NCBI GenBank assembly: GCA_963784425.1
Contig: CAWARM010000009.1
Span: 1-63,803, forward strand
Source of the DNA: SHZL01 sp963784425
Lineage (GTDB): Bacteria > Pseudomonadota > Gammaproteobacteria > Xanthomonadales > SZUA-36
Direction: 5' to 3'
Length of the DNA stretch: 63,803 nt
Part shown: in pieces, positions 42,472 through 49,955 of the stretch
Numbering within the stretch: position 1 is the first letter of the stretch
Layout: the number at the start of each line of letters is the position of its first letter
Made by a program: the position numbers and the translations under genes
Notes under the pieces: model-generated
Seen by the model: only the letters and a program-made list of their open reading frames with translations
Databases searched by the model: none
Told to the model about the DNA's origin: nothing

Positions 42472-42706
42472 GGCGTATTGTTGCTAACAGGTGATGGAAA
42501 TCTGCGGCATCGGGGCGCTCAGGAGCTTGCAGCCAGTCCCAGATGCGATCATCTTCGGCCCGCAGCAGCACTTCGAATTCCGGCCAGGCGCCTGCATCCA
42601 GTTGCCGCTCAAACCCGGCGATGAAATTCTCCAGCAGAACGTCCAGTTCTTTCATGCCCCGCCGGCATAACCATTTCAGCCGCTTGACGCGCTGCGTGGT
42701 TTCCAT
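42449..42706 (-). CDS. sdhE: FAD assembly factor SdhE
   Basis: The 85-residue protein carries the SdhE signature RRGMKELDVLLENF near its N-terminus, where the RGxxE motif is needed for covalent FAD attachment to SdhA. The remainder (EFEVLLRAEDDRIWDWLQAPERP) fits the five-helix fold of the family. The ATG at 42706 is 14 bases after the sdhB stop codon, so it belongs to the sdh operon. Confidence 0.92.
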   Translation of the reverse strand: METTQRVKRLKWLCRRGMKELDVLLENFIAGFERQLDAGAWPEFEVLLRAEDDRIWDWLQAPERPDAADFHHLLATIRHGTASQH

Positions 42707-42719
42707 AGGGCGGGCCTGC

Positions 42720-43506
42720 TCAGACGCCCTTCCGGGCAACCAGCATCTTCTTTATTTCCGCAATTGCTTTGGCTGGATTCAAGCCCTTGGGGCAGGTGCG
42801 CGTGCAGTTCATGATGGTATGGCAGCGGTAAAGCCGGAACGGATCTTCCAGTTCGTCCAGCCGTTCTCCGCTGGACTCGTCGCGCGAATCGACCAGCCAG
42901 CGGTATGCCTGCAACAAAATCAGCCGGGCCGAGGTAGCGATCCCCGTTCCACCAGTAACTGGGGCACGATGTGGAACAGCATGCGCACAGGATGCACTCA
43001 TACAGGCCATCCAGCTTTTCCCGGTCTTCCTTTGACTGCAATCGCTCGCGGTCCGGCGGAGCAGAACTTTGGGTGCTGATCCACGGTTTGATGGTGGCGT
43101 ATTGGGCATAGAAATGCGTCATGTCCGGAACGATATCCTTGATTACCGGCAAGTGCGGCAGAGGATAAATTTTTATGTCGCCTTTCACCTCGGCGATGGG
43201 CTTGATACAGGCCAGGGTGTTGGTGCCATCAATGTTCATGGAGCAGGAGCCACAGATACCTTCCCGGCAGGAACGGCGAAAGGTCAGGCTGGGGTCGATT
43301 TCATTCTTGATCTTGATGATGGCGTCCAGCACCATGGGCCCGCAGTTATCAAGATCCACTTCGTAAGAATCCATCCGCGGATTGCGATCGTCGTCAGGGC
43401 TCCAGCGATAGATGTGAAACGTTCGGATATTGCCCGCATTCGCGGCGGCGGGGAAAGACCGGCCTTTTTCGATCCGCGAGTTTTTGGGTAATCGAAACTC
43501 AGCCAT
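42720..43506 (-). CDS. sdhB: Succinate dehydrogenase iron-sulfur subunit, frameshifted at about 42925
   Basis: The protein of about 260 residues carries the [2Fe-2S] ligands (CREGICGSCSMNIDG, TLAC), the [4Fe-4S] set (CILCACCSTSCPSYWW) and, in another frame, the [3Fe-4S] set (CHTIMNCTRTCPKGLNPAKAI). The first frame reads DRYLGPA and then breaks; the other resumes RLILLQAYRWLVDSRDES. The break falls in CTCGGCCCGGCTG. Loss of five bases from a GGCCCGGCCCGG-like tract would give a normal YLGPARLILLQAYRW. As sdhCDA look intact, an assembly or sequencing error is likely. The ATG at 43506 lies 76 bases after sdhA. Confidence 0.88.
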
Positions 43507-43582
43507 TACCGGGTCTCCAAGTTGGGCACGCCTTGCCAGGCGAGTCCGCTGAAAAAGTTTGCAAAATACACCGCATCCCCCA

Positions 43583-45373
43583 CTAGTACACCCTGGGTTT
43601 GGGCGGAACAACCGCAACATCTTCGCTGAGCGTGTACATGTGCACCGGGCGATAGTCCAGGTTCACCTTGCCTGCATCGTCCATCCACGCCAGGCTGTGC
43701 TTCATCCACTGTGCATCATCGCGCTGGGGAAAGTCCTCCCGCGCGTGCGCGCCACGACTTTCCTTGCGATTTTCTGCCGAAACCATGGTGGTGACGGAAC
43801 AGCCCAGCAGATTGCGCAGTTCCAGCGTTTCCGCCAGGTCCGAATTCCACACCAGCGACCTGTCGCTGACTCTTACCTGTGCGAACGACTGGTATACCGT
43901 GTCGATCAAGGCGCAACCTTCCTGCAGGATATCGCCCGTGCGGAACACGGCTGCATTGTTTTGCATGACCTGCTGCATGTCCGCACGGATATGCGCGGTG
44001 GACAGTTCACCGGACGCATATCTGAAGCGGTCGAACTCGCCGACCAGTCTGTCTACCGCAGCAGCGGCTACCGGGGCATGCCTGGCTCCGGCCTGGATAG
44101 TCGCTGCGCAGCGATGGGCCACGGCACGCCCAAAGACAATGAGGTCCAGCAGCGAATTTGATCCAAGGCGATTGGCGCCGTGCACCGAAACACAGGCCGC
44201 TTCGCCAATGGCAAACAAGCCCGGTACTACGCTATCCGGGTTGCCGTCCTTGAGGGTAACGACTTCGCCGTGATAGTTCGTAGGAATTCCACCCATGTTG
44301 TAGTGGACAGTGGGCAGCACCGGTATGGGGTCACGGGTGACGTCCACCCCGGCAAAAATCTGCGCGCTCTCGGCAATGCCGGGCAGGCGCTCATGGATGA
44401 CTTCCGGACCCAGGTGTTGCAGGTTCAGGTAAATGTGATCGGCTTTGGGCCCCACTCCCCTGCCCTCGCGGATTTCGATGGTCATTGAACGGCTAACCAC
44501 ATCGCGTGAGGCGAGGTCCTTGGCATTGGGCGCGTAGCGTTCCATGAATCGCTCGCCCCTGGAATTGGTGAGGAAGCCGCCTTCTCCCCTCACCCCTTCG
44601 GTGATCAGGACGCCGGCGCCATACACACCGGTGGGGTGAAACTGTACGAACTCCATGTCCTGCAAGGGCAGCCCGGCGCGCAACACCATGCCGTTGCCAT
44701 CCCCGGTGCAGGTATGCGCGGAGGTACAGGAAAAATAGCTGCGGCCATATCCTCCGGTGGCGAGAATGACGGCGTGTGAACGGAACAGGTGCAAAGTACC
44801 GTCCGCCAGGTTCCAGGCCAGCACGCCGAGACATCTGCCGTCATCGTCCATCAGCAAGTCAGTAGCAAAATATTCGATATAAAAAGTCGCATCGTGTTTG
44901 AGTGACTGCTGGTATAGCGTGTGCAGTATGGCGTGCCCGGTGCGGTCCGCGGCAGCGCAGGTGCGCTGCGCAACACCTGCCCCATAGTGTGTGGTCATGC
45001 CACCAAAGGGCCGTTGGTAAATCCGTCCATCCTCGGTGCGGGAAAAGGGTACGCCAAAGTGCTCCAACTCCACGACCGCGGGCACGGCCTCGCGGCACAT
45101 GTATTCGATTGCGTCCTGGTCACCCAGCCAGTCGGAACCCTTGATGGTGTCATACATATGCCAGCGCCAATCATCTTCACCCATGTTGCCGAGCGCGGCA
45201 GACATGCCGCCCTGGGCCGCAACAGTGTGGCTGCGCGTTGGAAACACCTTGGAAATGCACGCCGTGCTAAGGCCGGTGGCGGCAAGGCCCATGGTTGCCC
45301 GCAGCCCGGCGCCGCCGGCGCCCACCACCACGATATCGTAATAATGCTCTTTGATTTCGTAGGATTTGTTCAT
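43583..45373 (-). CDS. sdhA: Succinate dehydrogenase flavoprotein subunit
   Basis: The 596-residue subunit begins with the dinucleotide-binding motif VVVGAGGAGLRATMG. The flavinylation site lies in FPTRSHTVAAQGG (His49). Other conserved parts are HGANRLGSNSLLDLIVFGR and the active-site region RDVVSRSMT. It oxidises succinate to fumarate and, with SdhB, C and D, passes electrons to quinone. It starts three bases past the sdhD stop codon. Confidence 0.96.
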   Translation of the reverse strand: MNKSYEIKEHYYDIVVVGAGGAGLRATMGLAATGLSTACISKVFPTRSHTVAAQGGMSAALGNMGEDDWRWHMYDTIKGSDWLGDQDAIEYMCREAVPAVVELEHFGVPFSRTEDGRIYQRPFGGMTTHYGAGVAQRTCAAADRTGHAILHTLYQQSLKHDATFYIEYFATDLLMDDDGRCLGVLAWNLADGTLHLFRSHAVILATGGYGRSYFSCTSAHTCTGDGNGMVLRAGLPLQDMEFVQFHPTGVYGAGVLITEGVRGEGGFLTNSRGERFMERYAPNAKDLASRDVVSRSMTIEIREGRGVGPKADHIYLNLQHLGPEVIHERLPGIAESAQIFAGVDVTRDPIPVLPTVHYNMGGIPTNYHGEVVTLKDGNPDSVVPGLFAIGEAACVSVHGANRLGSNSLLDLIVFGRAVAHRCAATIQAGARHAPVAAAAVDRLVGEFDRFRYASGELSTAHIRADMQQVMQNNAAVFRTGDILQEGCALIDTVYQSFAQVRVSDRSLVWNSDLAETLELRNLLGCSVTTMVSAENRKESRGAHAREDFPQRDDAQWMKHSLAWMDDAGKVNLDYRPVHMYTLSEDVAVVPPKPRVY

Positions 45374-45376
45374 TCC

Positions 45377-45760
45377 TCAGGCCCCGAGCGTCAGCTTCAT
45401 GATGTGGATGACGCCGAGCGTGGCGGCAAGCAAGGTGGCGGCACGCAGCGCGAAATGCAGGCTTAACTCCAGGGCGCGATGATGCACGTAATCTTCTATA
45501 ACGACCTGTAAACCAAGCATGCCGTGGTAGAGCAGCAACAGCAGCGACAACAGCAGCAAGGTTGCATTCCACGGTTCAGCCACGAAAGCCAGCGCCTCGG
45601 CATGGCTGGCCCCGGCCAGTTGCAGCAGAGAGTAAGCCAGCCACGGCAGCAGAAGTACCAGCATGACGGCTGAAACCCGCTGCATAAGCCAATGCTGCAC
45701 ACCGCTTTTTGCACTGCCATGACCACGCGCCCGGGCCAGGGGATGTTTCATGTGACTCAT
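45377..45760 (-). CDS. sdhD: Succinate dehydrogenase membrane anchor SdhD
   Basis: The 127-residue protein has three helices (LMQRVSAVMLVLLLPWLAYSLL, TLLLLSLLLLLYHGMLGLQVVI, and a final ATLLAATLGVIHIMK). The HGMLGLQVVIEDYVHH segment supplies the heme b and quinone-site residues typical of SdhD. Its ATG overlaps the sdhC stop codon (ATGA). Frames extending further upstream are read-through of sdhC. Confidence 0.92.
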   Translation of the reverse strand: MSHMKHPLARARGHGSAKSGVQHWLMQRVSAVMLVLLLPWLAYSLLQLAGASHAEALAFVAEPWNATLLLLSLLLLLYHGMLGLQVVIEDYVHHRALELSLHFALRAATLLAATLGVIHIMKLTLGA

Positions 45761-46137
45761 AGCAAAGCCCCCAGCAGAATCGCGGTTGACACCAGGCTGC
45801 CGGCCAGGACCAGCCACCCGGAAGCATAGGCCTCCTTGATGTCCAGCATCCTTCCGGTATCCCACACCAGGTGGCGAATGCCATTGAAGAAATGAAAACT
45901 CAGGCTGAATGTCACGGCAATTGCCAGCAATTTCCCCGTCCAGCCCGACAGGCAAGCGGTCATTGCCGCGTAAGACCCGGATCCCCCGCTGGTAGCCACT
46001 ATCCACCACAGCAGCAGTGGTGCTCCAACCAGGCTGAGTACAATGCCGGTCAAGCGGTGCGTAATGGACAGCACGGAGGTAAGCTGCGGCCGGTAGTACG
46101 GACCAAGCATGAAGGGTGATAGCGGTCTGGGTTTCAC
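45757..46137 (-). CDS. sdhC: Succinate dehydrogenase cytochrome b556 subunit SdhC
   Basis: The 126-residue protein has the SdhC sequence RPLSPFMLGPYYRPQL near the start, then LSITHRLTGIVLS with the quinone-site Ser/Arg, and FHFFNGIRHLVWDTG with the heme-ligand histidine. Three helices are visible. The start is a GTG at 46137 with only a weak ribosome-binding site. It is the first gene of the sdh operon; a good -10 box lies about 80 bases upstream. Confidence 0.92.
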   Translation of the reverse strand: MKPRPLSPFMLGPYYRPQLTSVLSITHRLTGIVLSLVGAPLLLWWIVATSGGSGSYAAMTACLSGWTGKLLAIAVTFSLSFHFFNGIRHLVWDTGRMLDIKEAYASGWLVLAGSLVSTAILLGALL

Positions 46138-46215
46138 GTGGACAGTTTCCCGGGTATCAGTGATGCAACTAGAATCGCCTGCTCTGGCGCGGTCTCGCTA
46201 CACGTATCAAGCCCG

Positions 46216-46250
46216 ATTATACCGTGATTCCGGGATGCATCGGGTACAAT
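46216..46250. promoter_or_regulatory. Divergent promoter region of sdhC and ygfZ
   Basis: A perfect TATAAT reads on the minus strand (46221-46216), facing sdhC. TACAAT reads on the plus strand (46245-46250), facing ygfZ and 31 bases before its ATG. Neither has a strong -35 box at 17 bases. The 143-base gap 46138-46280 holds no gene. Confidence 0.5.
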
Positions 46251-46280
46251 GCAAGCCACTTTGCAAGATCAACAACAAAC

Positions 46281-47084
46281 ATGACGCATTTGCCTTATCT
46301 TGCCATTTTGAAGCTCTCTGGTGCGGATGTTGGCAGTTTCCTGCAAAGCCAGCTGGCCGCCGACATTGCGGTGGTTGCGCCCGGCGAATCGACGTTTGCA
46401 GCCTATTGCTCAGCGCGCGGGCAAGTCATCGCCCTGATGCTCGTGTGTCGATCCGCCGAGGATTGGTTCATCGTGCTGGAATCCAGCCTGGCGGAAGCCG
46501 TCGCGGCCCGTCTCAGCATCTATGTGCTGCGCGCCAGGGTCAAGATCGAGCTGTGCCGTGAACTGCAAGCGGCCGGTTTGTCCCCGGGTGCTGCTCCACC
46601 ACCGGATGCATGGCATTTTTCTTCGCCGCAGCTTGCCCTGCAGTACTTGCTTACAACGCCCCAAGTCAGTCCCGAAAATGAAGTGCTTGCCTGGCGGCGC
46701 AATGAAATCTGCCACGGCATCAGCTGGTTGGGGCGCGCCAGCAGCGAGCGGTTCTTGCCGCAGATGTTGGGGCTGGATGTAATCGGCGCAGTAAGTTTCT
46801 CCAAGGGTTGTTACCCGGGACAGGAGATCGTGGCGCGCACCCGCTACCTGGGAAAAGTCAAACGGCACCCTGTGTTACTGCAACTGGAAGGCAGGACGAA
46901 ATTACGCGCTGGCGACTCCTGCTTCGTGCTTGGTAACGGACAGGAAGCAGCAGCATCCGTTATTGACGTTGTCTGTCCACCGGGCCAACCATGCGTGGCG
47001 TTGCTGGTGGCGCCGCTGGAGAAAACCGATCCGGTCACCGCCGTCCGTGCGGGCGAGTTGTCCTGGCCCGCCCACCGGCTCTAA
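46281..47084 (+). CDS. ygfZ: YgfZ/GcvT family Fe-S cluster maintenance protein
   Basis: The 267-residue folate-binding protein carries the YgfZ signature KGCYPGQEIVART (residues about 174-186), whose cysteine is required for function, and opens with LKLSGADVGSFLQSQLAADI. YgfZ helps assemble or repair Fe-S clusters in some enzymes and fits next to the Fe-S-rich sdh genes. I chose the ATG at 46281; upstream codons extend the frame without family similarity. Its last codons lie in a 19-base tandem repeat. Confidence 0.9.
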   Translation: MTHLPYLAILKLSGADVGSFLQSQLAADIAVVAPGESTFAAYCSARGQVIALMLVCRSAEDWFIVLESSLAEAVAARLSIYVLRARVKIELCRELQAAGLSPGAAPPPDAWHFSSPQLALQYLLTTPQVSPENEVLAWRRNEICHGISWLGRASSERFLPQMLGLDVIGAVSFSKGCYPGQEIVARTRYLGKVKRHPVLLQLEGRTKLRAGDSCFVLGNGQEAAASVIDVVCPPGQPCVALLVAPLEKTDPVTAVRAGELSWPAHRL

Positions 47085-47120
47085 GCCTGCCCAACGGCTC
47101 TAAGCCTGCATTAAGGCTCT
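47076..47120 (+). repeat. 19-bp tandem repeat on the ygfZ stop codon
   Basis: CGGCTCTAAGCCTGC occurs at 47076-47090 and 47095-47109 (period 19), and a decayed third copy (AAGGCTCTAGGGCTAG) follows. Each full copy includes the final Leu codon and TAA stop of ygfZ, so the stop context has been duplicated. It lies between convergent genes. Confidence 0.75.
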
Positions 47121-47138
47121 AGGGCTAGTTACAGGACA

Positions 47139-47951
47139 CTAGGCCTGGGCGACGATGTAACAAACCCAGCCGGCATCCGCCTCACCAATTTCGCGAGGCT
47201 GATACTCACCGTTGCCTTCTTCAGTTTCCTCGTCGGTTCCTTCCCAATACACGTCCGCCTGGCGGAAACCGGCTTCCAGGAGAATTTCCCGGATTTCGGG
47301 CAAGGTCCACAACCTCCAGTGATAACTGAACGCTTTATCAATCCTTGAACCGTCTGCAAATTCAAAATGGATATGGCAGGTCATGCAGGAATCTATCGGA
47401 TTGAATTCCGCCTGGTCCCATATGTATACGAAGTCGTCACACTCCCGGCTCTCTTCGAGTTCCCGCGGTGCATCGTATCCGCCGTAGGCATCCAGGAAAA
47501 AGATACCGTCTTTTGCCAGGCCCGCATGCACGGAACTGAAATACTCGCGCAATTCATCGCGCGTGCGGAAGAGGAAATAGCTGAAGTTCATCGCCAGCAC
47601 GATATCTGCGCGTTCCTGCAGATCATCGAGGACGTTGCCATTGATCAATTCAAGGCGATGTTGCTCCTCGGAGCTCAGATGTGAAACGTTGTGTTGCTGG
47701 CCCCACTGCAGCACCTCGCTGTCAAGGTCAATGCCGATGGCAAAGTGGCGGGGGTCGCGGCGCACCCACTCGCAAGCGGTATTGGCCGTGCCGCAAAAGT
47801 CTTCGCGCAACAATTCGGCCGGCCTCTTGCGCAGGCCGTTCCAGGTCTCGAGGATAAAATCAATTTCTGTTTCTGTATCCTGTACCGAGCGCTGGTAGAG
47901 GTCGTGCCGGTCAGCCAGTTCAGCCAGTTTATGTTTTCGCAGCAAGCTCAT
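47139..47951 (-). CDS. Class I SAM-dependent methyltransferase
   Basis: The 270-residue protein has a Rossmann-type methyltransferase core: LREDFCGTANTACEWV (motif I), AIGIDLDSEVLQWG, and DIVLAMNFSYFLF, followed by FFLDAYGGYDAP. The opening LLRKHKLAELADRHDLYQRSVQ is frequent in this uncharacterised group. The substrate is not known. The ATG at 47951 follows GGTGA; it lies ten bases past the ispG stop codon, so it ends the uvrC-pgsA-ispG gene string. Confidence 0.85.
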   Translation of the reverse strand: MSLLRKHKLAELADRHDLYQRSVQDTETEIDFILETWNGLRKRPAELLREDFCGTANTACEWVRRDPRHFAIGIDLDSEVLQWGQQHNVSHLSSEEQHRLELINGNVLDDLQERADIVLAMNFSYFLFRTRDELREYFSSVHAGLAKDGIFFLDAYGGYDAPRELEESRECDDFVYIWDQAEFNPIDSCMTCHIHFEFADGSRIDKAFSYHWRLWTLPEIREILLEAGFRQADVYWEGTDEETEEGNGEYQPREIGEADAGWVCYIVAQA

Positions 47952-47961
47952 GGTCACCTGT

Positions 47962-49197
47962 TCACTGTTCGGGTCGGTAAAGGGGGTAGTGGCTTTCGAT
48001 GTACTTCTCAATCAATTGTAAAAAATCCTGCGTCAGCGTGTCACCACGAAGAGTTGCTGCCTTCTGCCCGTCAATAAAGACCGGGGCAACCGGCGCCTCA
48101 CCAGTGCCGGGCAGACTGATGCCAATATTGGCGTGGCGGCTCTCGCCGGGGCCATTGACGATGCAGCCCATGACCGCCAGGGACAGGTTCTCAACGCCCT
48201 GGTAGCGGGTGCGCCAGACCGGCATGCTTTCGCGCACGAAGGATTGTACGTCCCTGGTCAATGCCTGGAAAAACGTGCTGGTGGTCCGGCCACAACCGGG
48301 GCAAGCAGTAACCATGGGCGTAAATGCCCTCAAGCCCATGCTCTGCAAAAGCTCCTGTGCCACGATGACTTCATCATTGCGCGATTGGCCGGGCTCCGGG
48401 GTGAGTGAAATCCGGATGGTGTCGCCAATGCCTTCCTGCAGCAACACGGCCATGGCGGCAGTGGAAGAAACAATTCCTTTGCTGCCCATGCCCGCCTCGG
48501 TCAAACCGAGGTGCAGCGGATAGTCGCATCGCGTTGCCAGTGAACGGTACACCGCGATCAGGTCCTGCACATCGCTGACTTTGCACGAAAGGATAATGTG
48601 GTCATGTTCCAGGCCAAGATCTTCAGCCTGCCGTGCGCTTTCCAGGGCGGACACGATCAGGGCCTCGCGCATGACCATGCGTGCATCCAGCGGTTCCCGG
48701 CGACTGGCGTTTTCATCCATCAATCGCGCCAGCAGTGCACTGTCCAGGCTGCCCCAGTTGACTCCAATCCGCACCGGTTTGTCATGCTTGCGGGCGATTT
48801 CAATAATGGTTGCGAACTGGTCATCGCGCTTGCGGCCAAAGCCCACGTTGCCCGGATTGATGCGGTACTTGGCCAGGATCCGTGCGCAATCCGGCACTGC
48901 AGTCAGCAACTGGTGGCCGTTGTAGTGGAAGTCGCCCACCAGTGGTACATCACAGGACATCATGTCGAGCCGGTTTTTGATATCCACCACGGCCCGGGCC
49001 GCTTCGAGGGTATTAACCGTGATGCGGACCAGTTCGGACCCGGCACGCGCAAGTTCAGCAACCTGTTGCGCGGTCGCCCTGGCATCTGCGGTGTCCGTAT
49101 TGGTCATGGATTGCACCACGATGGGATGCAAGCTGCCTACAAGAACCTTTTCAATGCGTACGGTTGGCGTTTCCCGGCGCTGGGTAAGAATAGTCAT
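47962..49197 (-). CDS. ispG: 4-hydroxy-3-methylbut-2-en-1-yl diphosphate synthase
   Basis: The 411-residue enzyme of the MEP isoprenoid pathway converts MEcPP to HMBPP using a [4Fe-4S] cluster. Ligands lie in TACPGCGRTTST and MGCIVNGPGESRHA, with a glutamate in the latter. The TIM-barrel part shows VQSMTNTDTAD and GVNWGSLD. The ATG at 49197 is favoured, but a TTG at 49212 overlaps the pgsA stop codon and cannot be excluded. Confidence 0.95.
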   Translation of the reverse strand: MTILTQRRETPTVRIEKVLVGSLHPIVVQSMTNTDTADARATAQQVAELARAGSELVRITVNTLEAARAVVDIKNRLDMMSCDVPLVGDFHYNGHQLLTAVPDCARILAKYRINPGNVGFGRKRDDQFATIIEIARKHDKPVRIGVNWGSLDSALLARLMDENASRREPLDARMVMREALIVSALESARQAEDLGLEHDHIILSCKVSDVQDLIAVYRSLATRCDYPLHLGLTEAGMGSKGIVSSTAAMAVLLQEGIGDTIRISLTPEPGQSRNDEVIVAQELLQSMGLRAFTPMVTACPGCGRTTSTFFQALTRDVQSFVRESMPVWRTRYQGVENLSLAVMGCIVNGPGESRHANIGISLPGTGEAPVAPVFIDGQKAATLRGDTLTQDFLQLIEKYIESHYPLYRPEQ

Positions 49198-49208
49198 GGA
49201 TGCAGGAC

Positions 49209-49850
49209 TCAATCCTTGTAGCTGGAACGTGCTGCATGCGCTGCATCCGCAGCGTCAAACTCTTCCTGCGAGTAATGCACGTGGTGTCGCGAGTCGCTGA
49301 TCACCGGCCAGGCCGACCTCAGGTGGGTCCACATGGACCATAGAGTCAGCGCCGCGGCTGTGTACAGGAGCAATTCACCCAACAACGCGATGGGGATCCA
49401 GCCGATGTTTTCATGGTAAAGCAGAAACCCGATTGCGGTCATCTGGAACCCGGTCTTCATTTTGCCCACCCAGGACACATTGACCAGTGAACGGCCCCCT
49501 ACTTCCGCCATCCACTCCCGCAATGCTGAAATGGTAATCTCCCGGCCTACAATCACCGCGGCAGCAACAGCGAAAAGCCCTTCATATGACTCCTGCCGCT
49601 GCACCAGCAAAATCAGTGCCGTTGCCACCATGAGTTTGTCGGCTACCGGATCCAGGAAGGCTCCGAACCGTGACATCTGCTCCATCCGCCGGGCCATGAA
49701 TCCATCAGCCCAATCGGTTACTGCAGCGAGCACGAACACCACTACGCAAACGTCATTAGCCCATGGGAAGGGCAGGTAAAAAAACAATACCAGCACCGGC
49801 ACCAGCGCAATTCGCATCAGGGTCAGAATGGTTGGTGCAGAAACGCTCAT
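49209..49850 (-). CDS. pgsA: CDP-diacylglycerol-glycerol-3-phosphate 3-phosphatidyltransferase
   Basis: The 213-residue membrane enzyme has the CDP-alcohol phosphatidyltransferase motif (D-x2-DG-x2-AR...G...D...D) in TDWADGFMARRM and FGAFLDPVADK, and an N-terminal PTILTLMRIALVPV. It makes phosphatidylglycerophosphate for phosphatidylglycerol and cardiolipin. The C-terminal tail of about 35 residues after the last helix is longer than usual and charged. It follows uvrC by 105 bases, the common gammaproteobacterial order. Confidence 0.93.
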   Translation of the reverse strand: MSVSAPTILTLMRIALVPVLVLFFYLPFPWANDVCVVVFVLAAVTDWADGFMARRMEQMSRFGAFLDPVADKLMVATALILLVQRQESYEGLFAVAAAVIVGREITISALREWMAEVGGRSLVNVSWVGKMKTGFQMTAIGFLLYHENIGWIPIALLGELLLYTAAALTLWSMWTHLRSAWPVISDSRHHVHYSQEEFDAADAAHAARSSYKD

Positions 49851-49955
49851 GGCTTGCCGGTAAGGATGAATGATTGCCCGTGTATTATTACAGACTGCCC
49901 GTGATAAAGACATCGAAGCCGCACCAAAAAAAATGGCGAGACCCTATGCACGACC

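Noticed and set aside
49851..49955. tRNA genes between uvrC and pgsA, as in some relatives
   Set aside because: The 105-base gap shows no cloverleaf or T-loop sequence.
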